Assembly (NCBI RefSeq): GCF_042650125.1
Contig: NZ_JBHSAP010000018.1
Location: 186,001 to 250,000, forward strand
DNA from: Salinithrix halophila
GTDB lineage: Bacteria > Bacillota > Bacilli > Thermoactinomycetales > DSM-45169
Reading direction: 5' to 3'
DNA: 64,000 nucleotides
Shown: one piece after another, positions 51,166 through 59,391 of the stretch
Layout of the letters: each line of letters opens with the position of its first letter
Position numbering within the stretch: position 1 is the first letter of the stretch
Notes under the pieces: model-generated
The model's database searches: none
The model's input: only the letters and a program-made list of their open reading frames with translations
Told to the model about the DNA's origin: nothing
Program-made: the position numbers and the translations under genes

Positions 51166-51822
51166 TCATCGGAGCTGTGACGAAAGGCGAACCAGCCGGT
51201 CCACCCTGGAGCGGAGAGAGGCGGCGGTTTGTTGGGGGTTCGGTGCGGAAAGGATCCCGGAAACGACTGCAATTCCATCGCTGATCAGGGGTTCAGCTTC
51301 AGAAAGATTGTTTTCGTTGATACCACCTATGAGGACAATGGGGAGAGAGGCGGCATGTCGGATGCTTCGGACGGTCTCCGGGGCGACCCGTTCAGCATCG
51401 GGTTTGGAGGCTGTGGGAAAAACGGAGCCGACGCCAAGGTAGGCAGCGCCTTCGGCTTCCGCTCGTTGGGCCTCTTCGACGGTTTTGGCGGACACGCCGA
51501 TGGGCATGTCTGGTCCCGTTATGCGGCGAGCCTCTGGAAGGGGAAGGTCCGACTGGCCGATATGGAGCATATCGGCTCCGCTCAAACGAGCGATATCTGC
51601 TCGGTCGTTGACCACGAAGGGGATACCGTATCGATTGCACAGGGCTTTCATTGCCCGTGCTTCCTCCAGGAAACGACGGGAACCGGCGGTTTTGGCACGC
51701 AGTTGGACACAGGTGACCCCACCGCGGAGGGCGGCTTCTGTGCGCTCGAGGAGATTCTCCTTTTCATCAGTAACAAGGTAGAGGGAGAGACTGTTGCGAA
51801 CCATCCGGCTCCAATCAGTCAC
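51166..51822 (-). CDS. thiE: Thiamine-phosphate synthase
   Basis: The 218-residue TIM-barrel enzyme couples HMP-PP to the thiazole phosphate. Key segments are YLVTDE near 12, VTCVQLRAKTAGSRRFLEEA near 33, FVVNDRADIARLSGADMLHIGQSDLP near 70, YLGVGSVFPTASKPDA near 130 and VLIGGINENN near 172. The frame is open upstream inside thiD. GTG 51822 is chosen because it overlaps the thiD end and has a GGGAGG site 8 bases before it. It forms an operon with thiD under the TPP riboswitch. Confidence 0.95.
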   Translation of the reverse strand: MTDWSRMVRNSLSLYLVTDEKENLLERTEAALRGGVTCVQLRAKTAGSRRFLEEARAMKALCNRYGIPFVVNDRADIARLSGADMLHIGQSDLPLPEARRITGPDMPIGVSAKTVEEAQRAEAEGAAYLGVGSVFPTASKPDAERVAPETVRSIRHAASLPIVLIGGINENNLSEAEPLISDGIAVVSGILSAPNPQQTAASLRSRVDRLVRLSSQLR

Positions 51823-52621
51823 AGCGGGTTCCTCCCTCAGAAAGCGTGTGCCAGGTGTAAAAGTGGTGAATCGGGCTATGACCTCCCCCGATAGGAAAGG
51901 CATGTTGAATCGCTTCGGAAACATACCGTTTCGCATGGTCAACGGCATCCTCCACAGCATGTCCCTGAGCGATCAATGCGGTGATCGCGGAAGAGAGACT
52001 GCATCCGGTGCCGTGGGTATGACGGGTTTCAATCCTTTTCCCAGGATAAGTGCGACCAGTGGACAGGACATCAAGGGGTTCACCTGACAGGTGTCCCCCC
52101 TTGACCAGCACTTCCGTTCCAAACCGATCAGCCAATATGCGGGCCGCCTCTTCCATTTCCTCGATGCTAGTGATAGAAGTCCCTAAGAGGACTTCCGCTT
52201 CCGGGATATTGGGGGTGATCAGTGTGCCAAGGGGAAGAAGTTGGGTAACGAGGGCATCAACTGCCTCCCCGGCGAGAAGGCGATCCCCGGATTTGGCAAC
52301 CATCACCGGGTCGATGACGATGGGTTGCGGTCGAAAACGGGCGAGGTTGTCAGCGATCCGCTCGATAGCGTCCGCATTGCCGACCATTCCGATCTTGACT
52401 CCGTCTACCCGGATATCGCCAAATACGGCCTGTATTTGCGCTTCAATGATTTCCGGATCCAATTCTCGGACATCCGTGACCTGTTGCGTGTTTTGTGCGG
52501 TGACGGCGGTGATGACGCTCATGCCGTAGGTTCCCAGGGCGGAGAAGACTTTTAGGTCGGCCTGAATGCCAGCACCGCCCCCACTGTCACTGCCTGCGAT
52601 GGTCAGGAGGTGTTTCATCAT
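51815..52621 (-). CDS. thiD: Hydroxymethylpyrimidine/phosphomethylpyrimidine kinase
   Basis: This 268-residue ribokinase-family kinase phosphorylates HMP and HMP-P for thiamine synthesis. Motifs: LTIAGSDSGGGAGIQADLKVFSALGTYG at residues 5-32, VIDPVMVAKSGDRLL near 107, TPNIPEAEVLLG near 135 and the catalytic THGTGCSLSSAITALIAQG near 210. ATG 52621 (or 52618) has a GGAGCG site and gives the usual length; the open frame extends through the riboswitch terminator, where a start would be impossible. thiE overlaps its end by 8 bases. Confidence 0.95.
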   Translation of the reverse strand: MMKHLLTIAGSDSGGGAGIQADLKVFSALGTYGMSVITAVTAQNTQQVTDVRELDPEIIEAQIQAVFGDIRVDGVKIGMVGNADAIERIADNLARFRPQPIVIDPVMVAKSGDRLLAGEAVDALVTQLLPLGTLITPNIPEAEVLLGTSITSIEEMEEAARILADRFGTEVLVKGGHLSGEPLDVLSTGRTYPGKRIETRHTHGTGCSLSSAITALIAQGHAVEDAVDHAKRYVSEAIQHAFPIGGGHSPIHHFYTWHTLSEGGTRCD

Positions 52622-52686
52622 TTTCGCTCCTTCATGTGAAAGCCCGCTTCCCTGATCGGTGACGGCAGGAGCGCCTTCCTTTGCTA

Positions 52687-52726
52687 ACAAAGACGGTCGC
52701 ACCATAATGGAGCGACCGTCTTTTCA
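52687..52726 (-). terminator. Riboswitch-controlled terminator ahead of thiD
   Basis: A 12-13-bp stem (right arm near 52711-52725, left arm near 52687-52699 on the + strand) lies between the TPP aptamer and thiD and is followed by TTTGTT on the reverse strand. It is the expected off-state terminator when thiamine pyrophosphate is bound. Confidence 0.85.
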
Positions 52727-52732
52727 AGGGGC

Positions 52733-52823
52733 AGCTCCACTTTCCTACGCTGGTCTCAACCAGATCAGGTTCAAAGGGTCCGGGTTGCCCCGTCTCAATC
52801 TTTCGATTCCCCCAGTGGACTTT
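52733..52823 (-). promoter_or_regulatory. TPP riboswitch aptamer
   Basis: On the reverse strand the region contains the thi-box core CCTTTGAACCTGATCTGG followed by a CCAGCGTAGG-type element, a TTGAGA segment upstream and a closing P1 helix (AGTCCACT with AGTGGA). These are the conserved parts of the TPP aptamer, placed correctly before the thiD terminator. Confidence 0.95.
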
Positions 52824-52843
52824 CAAGGATTCAATTTTTCAAC

Positions 52844-52872
52844 AACGTATCATACTTTTCCGGATGCGTCAA
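52844..52872 (-). promoter_or_regulatory. Possible promoter of the riboswitch-thiD-thiE transcript
   Basis: On the reverse strand, TTGACG (52872-52867) and TACGTT (52849-52844) are 17 bases apart and lie about 20 bases before the aptamer. The -10 is a poor match. Confidence 0.4.
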
Positions 52873-52907
52873 AAGGGATATCATCTAACCGTCTGCTAAC
52901 GTTAAGC

Positions 52908-54869
52908 TTACCAGTTCAGGTTTTTCTCATATCCCAGTTGGACAAGGAGCTCTCCTGCGATTTGTTTAAAAACAGCTTTATGTTGAGCCGTAAATTCTGC
53001 TCGCCAACCTCCGATTTTACCCTTTCGGAAAGTCTCGGAAGTTTCCGATTGGATATTCCCGATCATCTTTTGTGCCAATTCTTCCGCTGATAATCTCAAC
53101 CCTTCTAAATCGCTGCTCAAAAATCGAATAATCTTCATGACAGTTAGCTTCTGGGAAGAGGGTTGAATGAGATCTTCAAATTTGATATGACAAACATCCG
53201 GTGCATTCAACCAGTTATATTGCTGGTATGTGTACTGGAAGATATTTGGCCATCGATGGGGTGAAGAGGGAGGCGTCCCTTTGATGATCGTCATCAATCG
53301 TTCCTCATGGGTTTTCTGTTGGATCAAATAGGGGTAGAGCGGATGGTGTTGTTTCGGCCCAAAGATCGGGCTTTTTTTCATGGTGAAATGAGCGAGTGAT
53401 ACAGCGACGTCTCGGGGATCTCTGCTGATGAAAATGACTTTGAACCCCAGTTCTTTAAGTACCTGTGAGTAGGAAGGCTTGTATGGGAAATGGCCCATGC
53501 CCACTTGGCCGGGGAGGATCTTGTTCAACCCTTCCAAGTTGCTAGGATAGTGCCACGGGGTGTGATGCTGCATCATCCCCGGAATGCCTAGAATAATTTG
53601 CAGCATCAGATGGGTTCCGCTCTTCGGGACGGAGTTGATGAATACCTTGGGCAGCGGTTTCAAGAGTTTACCGGGGGTCTGTTTTATAGCGTGGAACAGT
53701 TCGGTGGTCCGGTACAGCTTATTCTTGAAGGGTTCATTGGCAGTAAGATGCACCTGATGTCCGACAGAACCATCGGATCTCATAAAGGTGGCGAGAACAT
53801 TGTCAGAACTCTTCTGTAATTCCGATGCCATATTTTCTAAGAAAAACATCGGCATGAAGCTAGTTGTTCCGTAGACCATGGAGAAAGGGGTGTTGGCGAC
53901 ACGGACGCCTTGAAGCAGGGCCTCCTTTTCATTGGCGGAAGGCATGTTGACAAATGCAATCCTCGGGTCCGAGAGATGTTGGAGGACGGAAGTCGCTTGT
54001 GAAGAGGGGGAAAGGTCCATGATCAGCAGTTTGTAGTTGCTATAAAATTGTTCCAACAAGGTTTCCAGTTGGTTGACGGTCTTTTCTGATCCATCCCTGA
54101 CAGGGAAAATCACCGTTGTTTCGAAGGGAATGCCCCTTCGCTGTCTCGCCTGGTGTTTTGCCAGTTGAAATCCGTAACGCCACCGACGATGTTGGGCTTT
54201 TGAGCCACGCAAGGTTTCGGATACACTGCCTGGTGAATTCGCGCGATAATCCATCAGTTCAATGGGGATGTATTCGATGTCGCAGTGTTCGGTTAATCGA
54301 AGCCAGTAGTCATAATCCTCCACAGGCTCCATCCGGTATTCACCGGCAGCGAGAGCGACACTTTTTTTGTACATGAAGGAGACACCGACGAAACAGACAT
54401 TAAGCAGATGTTTTTTGTCTTTCCGTTGCCACCGGCGAAAATCAACCAGGTTGATGTCCCGGATGACCTTTCCTTCTCCGTCGATATGCCGGAAACTGCT
54501 GTATACCAGGCCCAACTCCTCCGGACCTCGATGCAGCGTATTTCGTAACGTCTTCAGGAAATCGGGATAATACACGTTGTCGCTGGATACCCAGGTGAGA
54601 TATTGAATGTGGGGCAGAGCCATCATGGTTTTGAACCCGGTATTAAGGGCTTTTGCGACACCTTGGTTTTTTTGGTGATAGAGGAGAGTTACCCTTGGAT
54701 CGTCCTTGGTTTCCTCTTTGACGGTTTGTACGGTTTGGGCATCGGCCCCGTCGATCACGATTACAAATGCGAAGTTCCGGTAAGTCTGGCGAAGAACCGA
54801 GCGAAGGGCGGGACGGAGATAGGCAGGCTTCTGGTTATATACGGGCATCACGATTCCGACGTCACGCAC
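52908..54869 (-). CDS. Fusion of a GT2 glycosyltransferase and a PAPS-type sulfotransferase
   Basis: The 653-residue protein joins two enzymes. Residues 1-230 are a GT-A glycosyltransferase (VGIVMPVYNQKPAYL, SSDNVYYPDF as the DxD-type site, EDYDYWLR). A variable middle part follows. From about 405 there is a sulfotransferase domain: PAPS 5'-phosphosulfate loop VFINSVPKSGTHLMLQII, 3'-phosphate motif VIFISRDPRDVAVSLAHF near 480, and C-terminal FRKGKIGGWRAEF matching RKGxxGxW. This suggests transfer and sulfation of a sugar on the same glycan. The start is GTG 54869 with AAGGAAGG upstream. The next gene upstream is a close paralogue of its GT half. Confidence 0.85.
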   Translation of the reverse strand: MRDVGIVMPVYNQKPAYLRPALRSVLRQTYRNFAFVIVIDGADAQTVQTVKEETKDDPRVTLLYHQKNQGVAKALNTGFKTMMALPHIQYLTWVSSDNVYYPDFLKTLRNTLHRGPEELGLVYSSFRHIDGEGKVIRDINLVDFRRWQRKDKKHLLNVCFVGVSFMYKKSVALAAGEYRMEPVEDYDYWLRLTEHCDIEYIPIELMDYRANSPGSVSETLRGSKAQHRRWRYGFQLAKHQARQRRGIPFETTVIFPVRDGSEKTVNQLETLLEQFYSNYKLLIMDLSPSSQATSVLQHLSDPRIAFVNMPSANEKEALLQGVRVANTPFSMVYGTTSFMPMFFLENMASELQKSSDNVLATFMRSDGSVGHQVHLTANEPFKNKLYRTTELFHAIKQTPGKLLKPLPKVFINSVPKSGTHLMLQIILGIPGMMQHHTPWHYPSNLEGLNKILPGQVGMGHFPYKPSYSQVLKELGFKVIFISRDPRDVAVSLAHFTMKKSPIFGPKQHHPLYPYLIQQKTHEERLMTIIKGTPPSSPHRWPNIFQYTYQQYNWLNAPDVCHIKFEDLIQPSSQKLTVMKIIRFLSSDLEGLRLSAEELAQKMIGNIQSETSETFRKGKIGGWRAEFTAQHKAVFKQIAGELLVQLGYEKNLNW

Positions 54870-54911
54870 AGGGACACCTTCCTTTCTAATGATCAGGATG
54901 CGATTCCGGGA

Positions 54912-54938
54912 TTACGGCAGCATTCCGCCCCGCAATAG
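54912..54938 (-). pseudogene. Remnant of the 3' end of a nucleotide-sugar dehydratase gene
   Basis: On the reverse strand the segment reads LLRGGMLP-stop and matches the last codons and first downstream bases of the intact dehydratase gene ending at 56353 (22 of 24 bases alike around the stop codon). It marks a tandem duplication of dehydratase-end plus glycosyltransferase in which the second dehydratase was lost. Only this stub is recognisable in the 134-bp gap. Confidence 0.6.
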
Positions 54939-55003
54939 TCGGATGGGTCGATAGGGACTGGGCGGGAAACCGTTGGGCAAGGGGCCTCTCGTTCGACTTT
55001 TAT

Positions 55004-56206
55004 TCAGTTTTGTTTCAATACCTTCAACAGGCTTTTTATCCGGTAAAGCTCACCGGGGACCGGTTCCATTTCCGCGGAAGTTTTGAGGAGAATCGTTTTC
55101 TCCACCTCGGAGTAACGGACGGAAAGGAACTCCTCGCCGATATACCACCGTGCATACAGGACCAGTTTCAGGAGGTAATCCCATACAACCAGCGGGGGCC
55201 AAGCGGTACGGGGACCGTAGATCATGACATACGGAGTACCGATATTTGGGAGAAGCCTCCTTACCGCACTTTCCACGGTGGCACCCGGCATCGTCAGGAT
55301 GGCGGCGCGGGGGTCTTCGATATATTTCAGCACGGGTGCCCACGTGGTTCGGGAAGATATGTCGATGACCAGGAGTTTGTAATTGCCGTAGTACTGTTCC
55401 AACAACGTTTCCATCAGGTCCACCTTGTTGGGGATTCTATCGTGTACCGGGAAGATAACCGTGGTTTCAAAGGGGATATTGCGTCGTTGTCTGGCTTGGT
55501 GCCTCGCCAATTGGAAGGCGTACCGCCACCGCCGGTGCTGCTGTATGGAATTCCGCAGCCGGGCCGAGACGCTATGGGCGGAATTTACCCGGTAATCCAT
55601 CAATTCTTCGGGGATATAGTCGATCTCGCAAAGTTCCATTAGGCGTAGCCAATACTCGTAGTCCTCCACGGGTTCCATATGGTAGCCTTCGATTTTTTCG
55701 GCGTAGCATTTTTTATACATAAAAGAAGTCCCGACAAAGCAGACATCGAGGAGCTCTTCTTTGGGTTTTTCTTGATACCAGCGAAGGTTTGGGGTATGGA
55801 TGCAATCCCCTTTCTCGTTGACATTGCGGAAGCTGCTGTAGACAAACCCCAATCGGGACGGTCCTTCATGGAGCTTTGCACGCAGGGTTTCTAAAAAAGG
55901 GGGGTAATAGACATTGTCACTGGACACCCAAGTCAGGTATCGGATGCGGGGCTGAGTCATTAAATACCCGAACCCCGTGTTCAAGGCTTTGGAGACGCCT
56001 TGGTTCTGTTGATGGAAAAGAAGCTTTACCCGCGGATCACCGGAGGTTTCTTCCCTGACCGTTCGCACGGTCTTGTCGTCGGCCCCGTCGATGACGATCA
56101 CGAAGGTGAAATCGCTGTAGGTTTGCCGGAGAACGGAACGGAGGGAGGTCCGGAGATAGGATGGTTCCTGGTTGTAAACGGGCATCACAACACCCACATC
56201 ACGCAT
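55004..56206 (-). CDS. GT2 family glycosyltransferase, paralogue of the GT half of the downstream fusion
   Basis: This 400-residue GT-A glycosyltransferase begins MRDVGVVMPVYNQEPSYL and has VIDGADDKTV, WVSSDNVYYPPFL (DxD-type metal site) and the GT2 pattern MEPVEDYEYWLRLMELC near 180. Its first 280 residues closely follow those of the GT-sulfotransferase fusion downstream, but the sulfotransferase is absent and its own C-terminal 120 residues diverge. No membrane segment is seen. ATG 56206 has an AGAAAGGAAAGG site. It follows the dehydratase gene by 146 bases. Confidence 0.85.
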   Translation of the reverse strand: MRDVGVVMPVYNQEPSYLRTSLRSVLRQTYSDFTFVIVIDGADDKTVRTVREETSGDPRVKLLFHQQNQGVSKALNTGFGYLMTQPRIRYLTWVSSDNVYYPPFLETLRAKLHEGPSRLGFVYSSFRNVNEKGDCIHTPNLRWYQEKPKEELLDVCFVGTSFMYKKCYAEKIEGYHMEPVEDYEYWLRLMELCEIDYIPEELMDYRVNSAHSVSARLRNSIQQHRRWRYAFQLARHQARQRRNIPFETTVIFPVHDRIPNKVDLMETLLEQYYGNYKLLVIDISSRTTWAPVLKYIEDPRAAILTMPGATVESAVRRLLPNIGTPYVMIYGPRTAWPPLVVWDYLLKLVLYARWYIGEEFLSVRYSEVEKTILLKTSAEMEPVPGELYRIKSLLKVLKQN

Positions 56207-56352
56207 CAGAGCCTTTCCTTTCTGAGCGTGATCCCATCCATTTCTTCAGTGCCTCCAGCATGGACGGGTAAGGGGAACCGGGATGGGCGAAATTGGCCCC
56301 CCGGCGGCCGCCGGATATCAGCATTGTCAAGATTAACCCTCCTTAAGCGTGA

Positions 56353-57342
56353 TTACGGCAGCATTCTACCCCGCCGAAGCAGCGCTTCAATCTCCTCGTG
56401 GGACATCGGGTCAGAAACGGAGGAATAGGTTTGGAAATCCGCCTTTTCGAAGGAGGCGTAGCGTTGGGTGAGAACAGAGGACGGGTGAGACGGCAGGATG
56501 ACATAATATTGGTCACTGTATCGATAGGTGCGGGGAGCTTCATTGGCAGAGACAAGGACTTCATGCAACTTTTCGCCTAAACGGATACCGACTTCTTTAA
56601 TGGAAACGGGTTTATCTGCTAGGCAACGGATCAATACCTCTGCTAAGTGAACAATACGGCAGGTGTTCATTTTCATGACGAAGGTTTCCCCTCCGATAGC
56701 GTCGATGGCCGCTTTGATCAGCAAACCGATCGCTTCGGGAATCGTTAGGAAAAACCGGGTCATATCCATCGATGTCAGGGTGATTTCTCGGCCTTCCGCG
56801 ATTTGTTTTTTGAAGTAGGGGACCACGCTGCCATTGGTGCCGAGGACATTTCCTCCCCGGATACAAACGAACCGGGTGGCGGAGGATAGATCATTGGCCC
56901 GAATCATCAATTTTTCGCCGAAAGCCTTGGTCATGCCGTAAAAATTGATGGGATCGACAGCTTTATCGGTGGAGACATCGATTACCTTTTTTACCTCGTG
57001 TCGGATACTGGCTTGGATGATGTTTTCGGTTCCTAGGACGTTGGTTTTTAGGGCTTCGTCAGGCTGCGTTTCGCAGATGGGGACATGTTTTAATGCGGCT
57101 AGATGGAAGACGTAATCCATTCCACGACAGGCTTGGTCGACAGCATCTCGATCCCTGACATCTCCGATGATGAAGTTCAGTAGGGGTGAATGGCCGAAAT
57201 TGCGTTCCATGGTGACCTGGGCAAATTCGTTGCGGGAAAAAATCCGAATCTCCTTCGGACGGTGTTGCAACAGGTTTCGTGTCAACTCTTGCCCCCAAGA
57301 GCCCGTTCCCCCCGTGATTAAAATCCGCTTATTTTCAAACAT
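56353..57342 (-). CDS. UDP-N-acetylglucosamine 4,6-dehydratase-like SDR (CapE/FnlA/PseB group)
   Basis: The 329-residue protein has the nucleotide motif ITGGTGSWGQELT near 9, HLAALKHVPICE near 84, DVSTDKAVDPINFYGMTKAFGEKL near 121 with YxxxK, and the polysaccharide-biosynthesis end region. It resembles CapE/FnlA (first step to UDP-L-FucNAc) and PseB (first step to pseudaminic acid). Adjacency to a CapG/FnlC-like 2-epimerase favours the FucNAc route. It overlaps the 2-epimerase gene by 8 bases. A remnant of a second copy remains at 54912-54938. Confidence 0.85.
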   Translation of the reverse strand: MFENKRILITGGTGSWGQELTRNLLQHRPKEIRIFSRNEFAQVTMERNFGHSPLLNFIIGDVRDRDAVDQACRGMDYVFHLAALKHVPICETQPDEALKTNVLGTENIIQASIRHEVKKVIDVSTDKAVDPINFYGMTKAFGEKLMIRANDLSSATRFVCIRGGNVLGTNGSVVPYFKKQIAEGREITLTSMDMTRFFLTIPEAIGLLIKAAIDAIGGETFVMKMNTCRIVHLAEVLIRCLADKPVSIKEVGIRLGEKLHEVLVSANEAPRTYRYSDQYYVILPSHPSSVLTQRYASFEKADFQTYSSVSDPMSHEEIEALLRRGRMLP

Positions 57343-58426
57343 GGTTCAATCCTCCTAATAGCATATTGACCACTTTGGTTGATACATGGGGGTCCAGATA
57401 GCCTTCGGGACAATTCCAGGAGTGACGGGAGTGGATCATCAATTCCACACAATGGGCGATCCGTTCCGAATCCAGGCCGGAAATCGTATTGCTCCCACAA
57501 GCGACTGTCTCAGGTCTTTCCGTGCTCTTTCGAATGGTGACAGCCGGAACACCGAAGATACAGCTTTCTTCCTGAACGGTCCCGCTGTCTGTGACCACGG
57601 CCCGGGCGTTTTTCTGCAATTTCACAAAGTCAAAAAAGCCGAAGGGAGAATGAAAAATGAGGTTGGGGTGGCAGGGATCGATGTTGTTTTGTTTGAGCCG
57701 GGATCGCGTGCGGGGATGAACGCTACAGATGACCGGTAGTCCGGTTCGTTCAGCGACGAGACGGAGCCCGTTAACGATCGTTTTCAGGTGTAGGGTATGA
57801 TCCACATTTTCAGCTCGGTGTGTGGTCACCAGCACGTATTTTTCTTTTTCCAGCCCGATCTTTTGTAAGATGTCGCTCTTGTCAATGGATTCTTGAAAAT
57901 GATTCAACACTTCATAAATCGGATTACCCGACACCCAGATTCGCTGGGAGGGAACCCCTTCACGCAATAAGTTTTGTCGGCTCCATTCGGTATAGGGCAG
58001 ATTGAAGGAAGAAATGCTATCGATAATTTTGCGATTGATTTCTTCCGGAACATTCGCGTCGAAACAGCGGTTTCCCGCCTCCATGTGGTAGACGGGAAAC
58101 CCCATCCGTTCGGCCAAGATGGTACAAAGGGCGCTGTTCGTATCCCCGAGGAGGAGGACGCGGTCCGGTTTCTCCCTGAGCAGGATTTCTTCCACCTCGG
58201 CGAACATTTTTCCGATTTGTTTTCCGAAGGAATGTGCCCCGTGGTGAATGTGATAGTCCGGCAGACGAATCCCCATCTGTTTGAAGAAAATATCACTGAG
58301 GGCCTGATCGTCGTTTTGTCCGGTATGAACCAGGATATGCCGGGAAGCGTACTGATCCAGCTTTGGAATGATCAAACTGAGTCGAATGATCTCGGGACGC
58401 GTACCGAGGATCGTCAGGATTTTCAC
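57335..58426 (-). CDS. Non-hydrolysing UDP-N-acetyl sugar 2-epimerase (WecB/CapG/FnlC-like)
   Basis: This 363-residue GT-B-fold 2-epimerase has LTILGTRPEIIRLSLIIPKL at the N-terminus, HTGQNDDQALSDIFF near 36, LLGDTNSALC near 92, AGNRCFDANVPEEINRKIIDSIS near 117 and HPRTRSRL, SDSGTVQEES near 280. The HTGQN and AGNRCFD features are of the CapG/FnlC subgroup, which makes UDP-L-FucNAc from UDP-L-PneNAc-type intermediates. GTG 58426 follows AAGGAGGG by 7 bases. It is second in a likely operon: nucleotidyltransferase, 2-epimerase, dehydratase, GT, GT-sulfotransferase. Confidence 0.87.
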   Translation of the reverse strand: MKILTILGTRPEIIRLSLIIPKLDQYASRHILVHTGQNDDQALSDIFFKQMGIRLPDYHIHHGAHSFGKQIGKMFAEVEEILLREKPDRVLLLGDTNSALCTILAERMGFPVYHMEAGNRCFDANVPEEINRKIIDSISSFNLPYTEWSRQNLLREGVPSQRIWVSGNPIYEVLNHFQESIDKSDILQKIGLEKEKYVLVTTHRAENVDHTLHLKTIVNGLRLVAERTGLPVICSVHPRTRSRLKQNNIDPCHPNLIFHSPFGFFDFVKLQKNARAVVTDSGTVQEESCIFGVPAVTIRKSTERPETVACGSNTISGLDSERIAHCVELMIHSRHSWNCPEGYLDPHVSTKVVNMLLGGLNHV

Positions 58427-58471
58427 TTGCTGCCCTCCTTCCAAAGAATGGATCCGGTTGGAGGAACCGGA

Positions 58472-59185
58472 TCAGGTATCTTCACCAGGCAAAAGCTGGT
58501 TAGCCATGTGAAGATAGGTTTCGTTCGCTTGTTCGAAGTCTTTCGGCCGCCCGATATCGACCCAGAATGCATCATTCTGATAATGACGTACCTTTTTGCC
58601 GTCCTTTAATAAGGATCGGATTAAGTCCGGTACATCGAAAGCCTGCTGGCCGGGGATATAGCTCATCACCCCAGGATTCATCATATAAATTCCCATGTTG
58701 ACGAGAGCAGGGTGGTGGGGCTTTTCAAGGAAGGCAGTCACCCGATCTTTGTCGGTCTCTAAGACACCCAAATCGATCGGGATGTTTTTGTTCTGAGAGG
58801 CCACGGTTAACAAACTGTCGCCCTGGCAATGAAAATCCCGCAGTTCTTTCAAATTTAGGCTGGTTAATACGTCACAGTTCATCACCAGGAACGGTTGTTT
58901 CAGATGTGACAATTCTTTCAAAGGGCCGACTGTTCCAAGGGGTTTCTTTTCCACCCGGTACTGAATAGAGACATTCCACTGACTTCCATCACCGAAGTAG
59001 GTCTGAATCAGGGGGGCTAAATAGCCGCATAGCATGGTGATATGACGGAACCCATAATGCTCCAGTTGCTTAACGATGATTTCTAGAATCGGCTGTCCAC
59101 TGATGGGAAGGAGTCCTTTGGGCAGTACCTTGGTGTACGGCGCCATCCGGGTACCCAAGCCGCCGGTTACAATCACGGCATCCAT
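58472..59185 (-). CDS. Sugar-1-phosphate nucleotidyltransferase
   Basis: This 237-residue nucleotidyltransferase of the RmlA/GMP-like superfamily has the signature VTGGLGTRMAPYTKVLPKGLLPISGQPILE at residues 5-35, NCDVLTSLNL near 110 (metal-binding D) and FWVDIGRPKDFEQAN near 210. It would make an NDP-sugar for the locus; the nucleotide (GDP, UDP or dTDP) cannot be read from sequence. ATG 59185 follows a full AAAGGAGGTG site; upstream codons in the frame lack one. It heads the reverse-strand operon and diverges from the GT4 gene at 59392. Confidence 0.87.
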   Translation of the reverse strand: MDAVIVTGGLGTRMAPYTKVLPKGLLPISGQPILEIIVKQLEHYGFRHITMLCGYLAPLIQTYFGDGSQWNVSIQYRVEKKPLGTVGPLKELSHLKQPFLVMNCDVLTSLNLKELRDFHCQGDSLLTVASQNKNIPIDLGVLETDKDRVTAFLEKPHHPALVNMGIYMMNPGVMSYIPGQQAFDVPDLIRSLLKDGKKVRHYQNDAFWVDIGRPKDFEQANETYLHMANQLLPGEDT

Positions 59186-59391
59186 CGCCGATACACCTCC
59201 TTTGCCTGAGGGACAGGGGTGCCCCCGGCGTTTGTTAAGCAATGTATGCATTCGGATAAGGACGTGTATGGACCATTCATCTAGATCTATCAAAATATGT
59301 AGGTGCACAAATTTCTTTTTCCAGGCGAATGACAGAATCGTTAAAAAAGCGGATTTGTATAATAAAGGAGAAATTTGGGGAGGGGAAACTT

